A stretch of DNA of 64,000 bases, taken from contig NZ_KZ848473.1 in NCBI RefSeq assembly GCF_003327285.1, forward strand, positions 372,001 to 436,000, read 5' to 3'. Source of the stretch: Microbacterium sorbitolivorans. Lineage in GTDB: Bacteria > Actinomycetota > Actinomycetes > Actinomycetales > Microbacteriaceae. This document shows positions 17,688-29,575 of the stretch, piece by piece. Both the position numbers and the translations under genes were made by a program. The stretch's first letter is position 1, and each line of letters opens with the position of its first letter. The notes beneath the pieces were generated by a model. The model saw only the letters and a list, made by a program, of their open reading frames with translations, had not been told where the DNA came from and did no database searches.

Positions 17688-17690
17688 CGC

Positions 17691-18740
17691 CTACTTCGCG
17701 TTCATGCGCGGGATGAGTACCTGGCGGTAGATGATCAGGGTGCTCGCCGCGACGGGGATCGCGATGAGCGCGCCGAGCAGGCCGAGCAGCGCGCCACCCG
17801 CGAGCGCGGCCACGACGACGACGCCACCGGGAACCGCGACCGCGCGGCTCATGATGCGCGGCGCGAGGACGTATGCCTCGATCTGCATATAGATGAGGTA
17901 GTAGATCGCGGCCGCGATCGCGGTCGAGACGTCTCCGACGCTCGGGATCAGACAGACGAGCACGATGATCGTCGTGCCCGTCACGGTGCCGACGAGCGGG
18001 ATCATCGAGCCAATGAAGGCGATCACCGCAAGCACCATTGCGAACGGTGCGTCGATGATCGTCAGGTACAGCGCGCTCAGCAGGCCGTTGAGCGCGGCGA
18101 GGCTGACCTGGCCCATGACGTAGTGGCCGACCGAGTCGGTGATCTGGTTACCGATCTCCATCGTGAACGGGCGCTTCGACGCGGGGACGAGCTGGTAGAT
18201 CGCGCTCTTGAGCGACGGCGTCGATGCCGTCAGATAGATCGTGAGGATCAGGACGATGAACGCGCCGAAGAGGCCGTTCGCGACGCCGAAGGTCGCGTTC
18301 AGGACGCTCTCGCTGATCGAGAAGATGTTGTTGGTGAGCCAGTCGTTCAGCGCGTCGAAGACGACCGCGACGTCGAGGTTCGGGAACATCTCGCGCAGCC
18401 ACGCCTCGACCTCGGTCTGCCAATCGGTGCGATTGAGCTGCAGCGTGATGCGCCGCACCAGCTGAGACACCTGATCGATGAGCACCGGCACGACGATGAG
18501 CAGGATGCCCGCGAAGGCCGCGAGCACGCCGACGATCGCGATCAGCACCGCGACCCAGCGCGGCATCCACCGCTTCGAGAGCCAGCTGACGAGCGGATCC
18601 AAGCCGAGCGAAATAAACAGCGCGGTGCCGACGTAGAGCAACACCGTCGACAGGCTCTGGATGCTCTGCAACAGGATGACGGCGAGCCCCACACCGAGTG
18701 TGGCGATGAAACCGAGACGGAAGGGATTGTGAATCTTCAT
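17691..18740 (-). CDS. AI-2E family transporter (UPF0118)
   Basis: An integral membrane protein of the AI-2 exporter/TqsA superfamily; the substrate in Actinobacteria is unknown. The 349 aa have about eight hydrophobic segments, beginning with a pair at 10-50, a large loop (VSQLVRRITLQLNRTDWQTEVEAWL) and the conserved IPLVGTVTG block. The start is ATG 18740 (MKIHNPFRLG); further upstream the frame is open only through unconserved sequence. It is divergent from the 594-aa membrane protein gene. Confidence 0.88.
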   Translation of the reverse strand: MKIHNPFRLGFIATLGVGLAVILLQSIQSLSTVLLYVGTALFISLGLDPLVSWLSKRWMPRWVAVLIAIVGVLAAFAGILLIVVPVLIDQVSQLVRRITLQLNRTDWQTEVEAWLREMFPNLDVAVVFDALNDWLTNNIFSISESVLNATFGVANGLFGAFIVLILTIYLTASTPSLKSAIYQLVPASKRPFTMEIGNQITDSVGHYVMGQVSLAALNGLLSALYLTIIDAPFAMVLAVIAFIGSMIPLVGTVTGTTIIVLVCLIPSVGDVSTAIAAAIYYLIYMQIEAYVLAPRIMSRAVAVPGGVVVVAALAGGALLGLLGALIAIPVAASTLIIYRQVLIPRMNAK

Positions 18741-18875
18741 GACGTTCCTGCAGCCGGTGGTCGTGCCCGGAGCAGTTCCGAGAGTACCGGGCGGTGACAC
18801 TCCGGCGCGAGGACCGCGCCGCATCGGTTGTGTTCAGCTCACAGGAGTTCTCGTTACCCTGGGGAGTCTGACTGT

Positions 18876-18891
18876 CGAGGCTGCAGCCTCG
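18876..18891. promoter_or_regulatory. Perfect 16-bp palindrome upstream of the 594-aa protein
   Basis: CGAGGCTGCAGCCTCG is a perfect palindrome 25 bases before the GTG at 18917 and downstream of a TACCCT hexamer near 18855. It could be an operator or a hairpin near the ribosome site GAGGAGAAG. Confidence 0.4.
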
Positions 18892-18916
18892 GCGCCGATT
18901 CGAGGAGAAGTGATTC

Positions 18917-20701
18917 GTGAGATTTGTCTGGGCGGTCGTCGCCTTCCTCGTTGCGGTGGGATTGATTGGCGCGGGCGTTGCACGCCTCGCGCTCGCAAGT
19001 GAGCCCGACACCGTAACGAGCCCCATCGCGGCCGCCGACGCGGAGCTCCCGTACACCGTCATCGACGCCGACGTGTTGTCGGCCTACCCGGGCCAGCAGG
19101 GCCTGACGATCGCCGACGCCGACAACGAGATCTTCGTGTCGTACGGCCGCACGTCCGACATCGAGGCCTGGCTGAGCGACACGAGCTACAACCACGCGAC
19201 CCTCGCCGAGGGGCAGGCCGAGAACGGCGAGCCCCAGGTCTCGGTCGAGGTCGTCGACGCGACGAACGAGTACGCCGATTCGGGCGAGCGCGTGTGGTGG
19301 AACCCGCGCGACTCCGACCTCTGGATCGAGCAGCTCACGGCAGAAGACTCGCTCGAGCGCGACTTCGCGCTGCCCGACGGCATGAGCCTGCTCGTCGCGA
19401 CCGACGGCACCCAGCCCGCCCCGACCGACGTGAGCGTCACCTGGCAGACGGGCGCGATCACGACGCCGTGGGCCGGCCCGCTCATCGCCGCCGGCTGCCT
19501 CTTCCTGCTCATCGGCCTGATCTTCTGGATCCTCGGGTTCATTCACCTGCGCCGCCGTCGCGGCCCGCGCCGCAAGGGATCCGCGAACTCGGGCGGCCGC
19601 GGCCGCCGCGGATCCGCTCGTCGCGCCTTCTGGGCGATCCCGACCGTCACGGTCGCGGGCGCCCTGCTCGCGGGCTGCACGCCCTCGGCGTGGCCAGACC
19701 TTTCGAACGACCCGACGCCGACCCCGTCGCCGACGCTGACGGCGTCGCCCGAGGCCGAGATGCCCGCCGTGACTGACGCGCAGGCGCAGCGCATCGTTGC
19801 CTCGATGGCGCAGGTGCTCGCCGATGCCGACCGCGAGACCGACATCGAGCTCGGCGCCAAGCGCCTCACGGGCGCGGCGTACGACATGCGCAAGACGGCG
19901 TACGAGATCCGCGCCGACGTCGACGACTGGAAGCTCCCCGTCTCGCTGCCCGAGGGCCCCGTCAGCGTGCTCCTGCCGCAGGCGAACGACGGCTGGCCGC
20001 GCACGGCGCTCATGGTCGTCGGCGACGCCGACGAGAAGAACCCGACGATCATCTTCGCCTCGCAACAGAGCCCGTGGGAGACGTACAAGATCTCGTACAT
20101 GGGCTCGATCGTCGCCGGCACCGAGCTGCCCGAGCTGGCGCCGGCGTGGATGGGCGCCGTCGTGGTGCCGCCGGAGTCATCGTTCCTCGAGGTGACGCCG
20201 TCCGATCTCTCGGCGACCTACGCCGACATCATCAAGAACGGCGAGGACAGCGAGTACGCCGACCTCTTCGACATCGACAACGACGCGTTCGCGACGGCCC
20301 TCCACGACAAGCGCAAGGCGACGCTCGACACGTTCAACAAGTCGGCGACGTCCGACGACGAGCGCACGGCGTCGATGACGTTCGACCAGCAGGCCGGCGA
20401 CGGCGACCCCGTCGCGCTCGCGACCTTCGACAGCGGCGCGATCGTCGCGGTGCCGTTCCTCGACTCCGAGACGCTGAAGCCGACGGTCGACGACGGCATC
20501 ATCAAGATCCCGGACGCCCCCGAGATCCAGCACTTCGTCGGTGAGGAAGAGACCAAGACGGGCCTCACCACCTACTACCGCAGCCAGCTGTTCTTCTACG
20601 TGCCCGCGAAGGCGTCGGAGGAGAAGGTCCGGATCCTCGGATTCTCGTACGCGCTGGCCGACGCGACCCTGCTCGACGAGCAGACCGACGACGAACAATA
20701 A
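18917..20701 (+). CDS. Membrane protein with internal lipobox-like motif
   Basis: A conserved-looking Microbacteriaceae protein of unknown function, 594 aa. Seen: an N-terminal signal or membrane segment (about 4-27), an exported domain, a second membrane segment (186-210), a basic Gly/Arg linker (RRRRGPRRKGS...), then a third hydrophobic stretch ending in LLAGC (Cys254), exactly like a lipoprotein signal, followed by a Pro/Thr spacer and a soluble domain of about 330 residues. It reads like a membrane protein fused to a lipoprotein. The frame is continuous across the junction and no start codon with a ribosome site is obvious inside. GTG 18917 has GAGGAGAAG. Confidence 0.75.
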   Translation: MRFVWAVVAFLVAVGLIGAGVARLALASEPDTVTSPIAAADAELPYTVIDADVLSAYPGQQGLTIADADNEIFVSYGRTSDIEAWLSDTSYNHATLAEGQAENGEPQVSVEVVDATNEYADSGERVWWNPRDSDLWIEQLTAEDSLERDFALPDGMSLLVATDGTQPAPTDVSVTWQTGAITTPWAGPLIAAGCLFLLIGLIFWILGFIHLRRRRGPRRKGSANSGGRGRRGSARRAFWAIPTVTVAGALLAGCTPSAWPDLSNDPTPTPSPTLTASPEAEMPAVTDAQAQRIVASMAQVLADADRETDIELGAKRLTGAAYDMRKTAYEIRADVDDWKLPVSLPEGPVSVLLPQANDGWPRTALMVVGDADEKNPTIIFASQQSPWETYKISYMGSIVAGTELPELAPAWMGAVVVPPESSFLEVTPSDLSATYADIIKNGEDSEYADLFDIDNDAFATALHDKRKATLDTFNKSATSDDERTASMTFDQQAGDGDPVALATFDSGAIVAVPFLDSETLKPTVDDGIIKIPDAPEIQHFVGEEETKTGLTTYYRSQLFFYVPAKASEEKVRILGFSYALADATLLDEQTDDEQ

Positions 20702-20727
20702 CCTCCCCCTTCAGCGAAAGGTGATCG

Positions 20728-21639
20728 ATGTCTGATGCCTCTCTCGGCTCCGCCCTGCGCGGCGCCGTCGACCTGTCCTCCCTGCGCAACCACCCGGCGC
20801 AGCCCGCGCCGGGCGGGGCGGCGCCCAGCGGATCCGCGCCGGACGTCGTGATGGAGGCGAACGACGCCAGCTTCGGCCAGGTGATGGAGCTCTCGCGCCA
20901 GATCCCGGTCGTCGTCGACCTGTTCTCGGCGCGGTTCGAACAGAGCGCGCAGCTGAGCCCCGTGATCGAAAAGGTCGTGCGCGAGCTCGCCGGCCGCGTG
21001 CTCCTCGCGAAGGTCGACGTCGATCAGAGCCCGCAGATCGTGCAGGCGTTCCAAGTGCAGTCGATGCCGTCGGTCGTGGCCCTTATCGGCGGCCGCCCGG
21101 TGCCGATGTTCAACTCGGTCGTCGATGAGGAGCAGGCTCGCGGCGTGTTCGCGCAGTTGCTCGAGCTCGCGGCTCAGCAGGGCGTGACGGGCTCGCTCGA
21201 CGGCGCGGCCGAGGCGGGCGAGGAGCCGCAGCTCCCGCCGCTGCACCAGGAGGCGTTCGACGCGATCGAGCGCGGCGACAACGCCGCGGCGATCGTCGCG
21301 TACGAGAAGGCGCTGGCCGAGAACCCCCGCGACGAGCAGGCCGCGGCGGGCCTCGCGCAGGTCAAGCTGCTCGAGCGCATCTCGGGCGTCGACCTGCAGC
21401 AGGCGCGCCAGGCGGCCGCCGCGAACCCAAAGGGCCTCGACGAGCAGTTCCTCGTCGCCGACCTCGACATCGCGGGCGGGCACGTCGACGACGCCTTCGA
21501 CCGTCTGCTCGACCTGTTCCTCGACACGGGCCGCGACGCGGCCGTGAAGGATCGCCTGATCGAGCTGTTCGGCCTCATCGGCCAGACGGACCCGCGCGTC
21601 ATCGCGGCGCGCACCCGCCTCACCAACCTGCTCTTCTGA
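20728..21639 (+). CDS. Thioredoxin-fold TPR protein, CnoX/YbbN-like, without CxxC
   Basis: A probable co-chaperone or holdase. The 303 aa comprise a disordered start, a thioredoxin fold (about 47-145, VVVDLFSARFEQSAQLSPVIEKV) and a C-terminal TPR-like helical half (EAFDAIERGDNAAAIVAYEKAL...). At the redox site the sequence is SARFEQSA, so both cysteines are missing and oxidoreductase activity is unlikely; many YbbN proteins share this. The ribosome site AAAGG precedes ATG 20728. It is two bases upstream of the cysteine desulfurase gene. Confidence 0.85.
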   Translation: MSDASLGSALRGAVDLSSLRNHPAQPAPGGAAPSGSAPDVVMEANDASFGQVMELSRQIPVVVDLFSARFEQSAQLSPVIEKVVRELAGRVLLAKVDVDQSPQIVQAFQVQSMPSVVALIGGRPVPMFNSVVDEEQARGVFAQLLELAAQQGVTGSLDGAAEAGEEPQLPPLHQEAFDAIERGDNAAAIVAYEKALAENPRDEQAAAGLAQVKLLERISGVDLQQARQAAAANPKGLDEQFLVADLDIAGGHVDDAFDRLLDLFLDTGRDAAVKDRLIELFGLIGQTDPRVIAARTRLTNLLF

Positions 21640-21641
21640 GC

Positions 21642-22799
21642 ATGATCTACCTCGACCACGCCGCGACGACGCCCCTGCGCGACGAGGTGCGCGATGCGTG
21701 GCTCGGGGCCCAGCTCGTCGGCAATGCTTCCTCGGTGCACGGCGCGGGCCAGAGCGCCCGCCGCGTGCTCGAGGAGGCGCGCGAGCGCGTCGCCGCGAGC
21801 CTCGGGTCCCAGCCGATCGAGGTGGTCTTCACCTCCGGCGGCACCGAGTCGGTGAACCTCGCGCTCAAGGGCCTGTGGTCGGCGCGCGCCGAGCGCCGCG
21901 ACGCGATCGTGCTCCCGGACGGCGAGCACCACGCGACCCTCGACGCGGTCGGCTGGCTCGCGTCCCGCGAGGGTGCGCGCGTCCGCGCGGTGGCGCTCGA
22001 AGAGACCGGCCGGATCCCGGTCTCGGACTTCCGCGACGCGCTCGACGGATCCGCCGCGCTCGCGACCGCCCTCGTGGCGGCGAACGAGACGGGCACGATC
22101 AACGACGCGGCCGGGCTCGCGCGGGCCGCCGCCGAGGCGGGCGTCGCGCTGCACCTCGACGCCGTCGCCGCGGCAGGCCACGTGCCGATCGACTTCGCGG
22201 GCTGGCGCGGATCCGCCCCCGCGGGTGCGGGGCTCGTCGCGCTCAGCGTGTCGGGGCACAAGCTCGGCGCGCCCGTCGGCACGGGGGCGCTCGTCGTGTC
22301 GCGCCACGCGGCACCGGATCCGCTGCTGCACGGCGGCGGGCAACAGCGCGGGCTGCGCGCGGGGACGCAGGACATCGCGGGCGCCGTCGCGCTCGCGACC
22401 GCGCTCGAGCTCGCCGACGCCGAGCGCGACGCCGAGAACGCGCGGCTCGAGGAAATCCGGGCGCGGACCGTCGCCGAGCTCGCCGAGCGCGCTCCGGGGA
22501 TCGTCGTGCTGGGGGATCCGGCGCGGCACCTGCCCGGCACCATCCACCTGCACCTCCCGGGCGCGGTGGGGGAGTCGCTCATGTTCCTCCTCGATCAGCG
22601 CGGCTTCTCGGTGTCGACGGGGTCGGCGTGCCAGGCCGGCGTCGCCGAGCCCTCGCACGTCGTGATGGCGCTCGGCTACACCGCCGACGAGGCGCGCCAG
22701 GTGCTGCGCATCTCGATGGGCGCGACGACGACGCCCGCCGAGATGGAAGATTTCACGACGGCCCTGGTAGAGGCCTACTCCCGCCTCACAACCCACTAA
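21642..22799 (+). CDS. Cysteine desulfurase (IscS/NifS class)
   Basis: A PLP enzyme that takes sulfur from cysteine as an enzyme persulfide. The 385 aa show YLDHAATTPLR, the PLP Lys207 in SGHKLGAP and the persulfide Cys330 in STGSACQAG. The usual DAVQ motif that contacts PLP reads DAVA here (172-175), an unusual change. Its position just upstream of mnmA points to sulfur delivery for 2-thiouridine in tRNA, though a role in Fe-S assembly is not excluded. No iscU or suf genes are adjacent. Confidence 0.93.
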   Translation: MIYLDHAATTPLRDEVRDAWLGAQLVGNASSVHGAGQSARRVLEEARERVAASLGSQPIEVVFTSGGTESVNLALKGLWSARAERRDAIVLPDGEHHATLDAVGWLASREGARVRAVALEETGRIPVSDFRDALDGSAALATALVAANETGTINDAAGLARAAAEAGVALHLDAVAAAGHVPIDFAGWRGSAPAGAGLVALSVSGHKLGAPVGTGALVVSRHAAPDPLLHGGGQQRGLRAGTQDIAGAVALATALELADAERDAENARLEEIRARTVAELAERAPGIVVLGDPARHLPGTIHLHLPGAVGESLMFLLDQRGFSVSTGSACQAGVAEPSHVVMALGYTADEARQVLRISMGATTTPAEMEDFTTALVEAYSRLTTH

Positions 22800-22811
22800 C
22801 CCCACCCTTCC

Positions 22812-22862
22812 GGTCGCCCAATATGCTCGTCCGGGGCTCCGGGAGGCGCAGATTGGGCGACC
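22812..22862. other. Long inverted repeat between the cysteine desulfurase gene and mnmA
   Basis: GGTCGCCCAAT (22812-22822) and ATTGGGCGACC (22852-22862) form an 11-bp perfect stem; inside is a small CCGG-ggct-CCGG stem (22831-22842). There is no T-tract. It resembles the nested hairpins at 2182 and 26519 in design but not in sequence. It probably separates the upstream transcript from the leaderless mnmA promoter. Confidence 0.6.
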
Positions 22863-22899
22863 TGAGCCGGTGTTCAGCACCGCGGCGTACCCTGAAGTC

Positions 22900-26452
<3,553 letters not shown>

Positions 26453-26464
26453 CAGCGCACGGCG

Positions 26465-26508
26465 AGACGGCGCGGCCCCGGATGTCCCGGGTGCCGCGCC
26501 GTCTTCGC
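26465..26508 (+). terminator. Intrinsic terminator after ligA
   Basis: AGACGGCGCGGC (26465-26476) pairs with GCCGCGCCGTCT (26493-26504), with a CCCGG/CCGGG extension inside, followed by TCTTCGC. It lies between the convergent ligA and beta-galactosidase genes. Confidence 0.85.
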
Positions 26509-26516
26509 GCGTCCGC

Positions 26517-26580
26517 AACTCTGCAATTCTCCGCGCAGTCATCTGCGAATCGCAGATGACGCGACGGAGAATTGCAGAGG
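26517..26580. repeat. Nested palindromic repeat, copy 2
   Basis: The outer stem CTCTGCAATTCTCCG / CGGAGAATTGCAGAG (26519-26533 with 26565-26579) is perfect over 15 bp. The inner stem GTCATCTGCG-aat-CGCAGATGAC (26538-26560) is perfect over 10 bp, and the linkers are cgca and gcga. Compared with copy 1 at 2177-2235 the outer arms are nearly identical, while the inner stem has changed on both sides, keeping pairing. It lies between the ligA terminator and the stop of the convergent beta-galactosidase gene. Confidence 0.85.
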
Positions 26581-26624
26581 CCGCGGGATAGTGAGGAATT
26601 ACGTCGCCGGGGCCGCGCGCCCGC

Positions 26625-28706
26625 CTACGACGCGAGCACGCGCACGTCCCAGGAGCCGAGCTCGATCGAGGATCCCGCGGCGAGCGTTTCGCCCGTCAGG
26701 ACGTCGGTCGCCGTGTCGGGCAGCTGATAGCTGCTCACGTCCCACGACCAGTTGTGCAGGACATGGATCGTCTCGCCTCGCTGATTGGTCGAGTTAGAGA
26801 CCGACTGCGTCTCGGCCTGCGGACGCCAACCGGGCACTCCCTGAGATGCCGACACCGCCCAGTCCATGAGCGCACGTGCGAGTTCGGGGTTCGGCACCGT
26901 GCCGACGATTGTCACGCGCCCGGAGCCGTGGGCCTTGGTCGTCGCGGCCGGCCAACGGCCGAAGTGCGGGTGGTCGTAGCCGACGAGCACCTCGGCGTCG
27001 GTCACCTGCAGGCCGTCGGCCCAGAGCGTGCCCGCCGCGCCCGAAGGGACGTCGAGCGCCGCGCTCGTCACGGACAGCGGCGCCGAGAGGTTGCTGAACT
27101 CGTCATACCATGCGCCCGCTGCCTCGTCGAGGAACGCGGGCTTGGTCTCGAGTCGCGCACGGGCCTCCTCGTCCTCGTAGCCGGTGCGGATGCCGACGAT
27201 CAGATGACCGCCGGCGGCGGCATAATCTCTCAGCCATACGAGGTCATCGTCGGAGGCGACCGTGAACGCGGCCGCGACGAGCACGGGGAAACGCGTCACC
27301 GCGTCGGCGGGGCTCATCTCACGCAGCTGCGCCGCGTGCACCGTTCCGCCCTGGAGACCGGCCTCGAAGGTCCCGCGCACGAACGCGTCGCGCACCGTGT
27401 GGTGCGTCCGCACGTCCTTGTCCATGCCCTCGCCGAGGAAGGGATGCTCCGACTGGGCCCACTTGCTGGGGTTGTCGAAGAGCACACCCACGTCGACGGC
27501 CGGCGTCAGCTGGGTGACCCGGTCTCCCGCGGCGCGGAAGTCGGATCCGATCTGCGCGAGCTGCTCGTAGACGCGGCCCGGCTTCTGGCTGTGCGGCAGG
27601 ACGCCGCCCCAGTAGGTCTCCGCACCCGCGTGCAGCGTGTGCCAGTGCCAGTACTCGATCATGTTGGCGCCGCGCGAGACGAGCGCCCAGGCGGCCTGGC
27701 GCCACTGCCCGTCGAAGCCGGGCTTGTTGACCCACTGCTGGCCGATCGCCTGCGCGTTGGTCTCCGTGACGAGGAACGGAGCCTGCTTGGTGCCGTACAT
27801 CCGATCGGCGAGGCCGAAGAGCGCCCAGGTGCCGGCAAGCGTCCAGTTCTGCGCCGTATCGATCGTGCGCGGCAGCTCGAGCTCTTCCTGCATGCGGAAG
27901 TAGGCATTGCCCGACGTGACGTCGAGTGCCCGGGCGAGATCCTCGTCGTCTGCCGTGACGCGGTCGTAGGCGATGCAGGTGGTGACGAACTGGTCGTCGC
28001 GCTTGTACTCGCGGGCGATATCGGCCTGCCAAGAGATGAAGGTCGACGTGATCTCCGCCTGGAACTTGCGCCACGCGAGGGAGTACTGCGGTTGCGCGTT
28101 GCCGTCGGGCCGCCACAGGTCGGCCCAGTCGCTCAGCAGGTGCGACCAGTAGGTCAGGCCCCACTCCTTGTTGAGCCTCTCGACGGATCCGTACTCGTGG
28201 CGCAGGTGATTGACGAAGCGCTGGAAGACCTGGTCGTTGGCGAACGGCACCATGCCGGGCTCGTTGTCGACCTGGTAGCCGACGACCGCCGGGTGCTCCG
28301 CGTAGCGTGCGATGATCCTGCGGATGATGCGCTCGGCATAGAACAGGAAGGCGGGGTGCGCGTAGTTGATCTCCTGACGCGCGCCCCAGCCCATCTTCTG
28401 GCCGGTGCGCAGCTCGACGTTGATCTCCGGCAGCTGCCGGACAAGCCACGGCGGAGCGGCGTAGGTGGGTGTGCCGAGGATGACCTTGATGCCGTGCTCG
28501 TGGGCGGCATCGAGCACGGGGGCGAGCCACTCGAGATCGAACTCGCCGTCGTCGGGTTCCCATGTGGACCAGACCGACTCGCCAACGCGGATGACGGTGA
28601 AGCCCGCCTCCTTCATGAGGCGCATGTCTTCGTCGAGGCGGGGCGAGGGCTGGTACTCGTGGTAGTAGGCGGCGCCGAACAGCACGGCTTCGTTGAGGTG
28701 CGACAC
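26625..28706 (-). CDS. Beta-galactosidase, glycoside hydrolase family 42
   Basis: Hydrolyses terminal beta-galactosides inside the cell. The 693-aa length is normal for GH42. The acid/base is Glu149 in QVDNEPG and the nucleophile Glu315 in LVTETNAQ; the HP and WVR-type substrate loops (NYAHPAF, EYWHWHTLHAG) are present, followed by the trimerisation and C-terminal domains. The start is GTG 28706 because GAAAGGA sits at ribosome-site distance; an ATG at 28739 overlapping the permease stop is the alternative. It is the last gene of the ABC sugar operon. Confidence 0.93.
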   Translation of the reverse strand: MSHLNEAVLFGAAYYHEYQPSPRLDEDMRLMKEAGFTVIRVGESVWSTWEPDDGEFDLEWLAPVLDAAHEHGIKVILGTPTYAAPPWLVRQLPEINVELRTGQKMGWGARQEINYAHPAFLFYAERIIRRIIARYAEHPAVVGYQVDNEPGMVPFANDQVFQRFVNHLRHEYGSVERLNKEWGLTYWSHLLSDWADLWRPDGNAQPQYSLAWRKFQAEITSTFISWQADIAREYKRDDQFVTTCIAYDRVTADDEDLARALDVTSGNAYFRMQEELELPRTIDTAQNWTLAGTWALFGLADRMYGTKQAPFLVTETNAQAIGQQWVNKPGFDGQWRQAAWALVSRGANMIEYWHWHTLHAGAETYWGGVLPHSQKPGRVYEQLAQIGSDFRAAGDRVTQLTPAVDVGVLFDNPSKWAQSEHPFLGEGMDKDVRTHHTVRDAFVRGTFEAGLQGGTVHAAQLREMSPADAVTRFPVLVAAAFTVASDDDLVWLRDYAAAGGHLIVGIRTGYEDEEARARLETKPAFLDEAAGAWYDEFSNLSAPLSVTSAALDVPSGAAGTLWADGLQVTDAEVLVGYDHPHFGRWPAATTKAHGSGRVTIVGTVPNPELARALMDWAVSASQGVPGWRPQAETQSVSNSTNQRGETIHVLHNWSWDVSSYQLPDTATDVLTGETLAAGSSIELGSWDVRVLAS

Positions 28707-28735
28707 GGGGGTCCTTTCGGTGTGGAACGGGGCGG

Positions 28736-29575
28736 TCATCCCTTGACCGCCCCCGCGGTGAGTCCCTCGAGCAGCTGCTTGCGCAGCAGGATGAACACGA
28801 GGATGGTCGGGATGGAGGCGAGCACGGCTCCCGCGAGCACGAGGTCGTACGAGCGGTTCTCGGAGGCGAACAGGATGTTCAGTCCGAGGGGGAGCGTGTA
28901 TTGATTCTGATCCGAGATGAGCACCAACGGCCAGAGGAAGCTGTTGTAGGTCTGCAGAAAGCTCCAGACCGCCAGCGCACCGAGCGAAGGGCGGAGGAGC
29001 GGCAACACGATGCGCCAGAACGTGCCGAACTCGGTCGTACCGTCGATTCGCGCGGCCTCGATGATGTCGTCGGGGATCGACTGCACGATGAACTGCTGCA
29101 TCATGAAGATTCCGAAGGCCGGAGCGACCCACGGGACGATCAGCGAGAACCACGGCGTCGACAGGCCCGACTTCACGACGAGGATGAACAGTGGCACGAG
29201 GATGACGGCGAAGGGGATCGACAACGAGCTGAACATGATCGTGAACAGCACCCGGCGCCCGCGGAAGCGGAACTTCGCGAAGCCGTACCCCGCGAGCGCG
29301 CAGACGAACACCGAGACCACCGTCGCGATCAGCGCGGTGCCGACGCTCATGCCGAACCACGCGAAGAACGGCTGCGTGCCGAGCAGGTTCGCGTAGTTCT
29401 CACCGGTGATGGGATCCGGGATCAGCCGGGGCGGGGTCTCGAAGATGTCGCCGCGGCCCTTGAAGGATCCGCTGATCGCCCAGACGAGCGGGGCGATGAA
29501 GACGACGACGAGCGCGATGAGCGTCGCGTAGAGCAGGCCGCGGCGCACGCGCGCGGCGGGGGTCGTGATGGTCAC
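28736..29575 (-). CDS. ABC sugar transporter permease (MalG type)
   Basis: Membrane permease of a carbohydrate importer of the CUT1 class. The 279 aa have six membrane segments and the EAA-type cytoplasmic loop EAARIDGTTEFGTFWRIVLPLLRP that contacts the ATPase. The GTG start at 29575 overlaps the upstream permease stop (GTGA). No ATPase gene is in the operon; CUT1 systems often borrow a shared MsiK-type ATPase encoded elsewhere. Confidence 0.93.
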   Translation of the reverse strand: MTITTPAARVRRGLLYATLIALVVVFIAPLVWAISGSFKGRGDIFETPPRLIPDPITGENYANLLGTQPFFAWFGMSVGTALIATVVSVFVCALAGYGFAKFRFRGRRVLFTIMFSSLSIPFAVILVPLFILVVKSGLSTPWFSLIVPWVAPAFGIFMMQQFIVQSIPDDIIEAARIDGTTEFGTFWRIVLPLLRPSLGALAVWSFLQTYNSFLWPLVLISDQNQYTLPLGLNILFASENRSYDLVLAGAVLASIPTILVFILLRKQLLEGLTAGAVKG

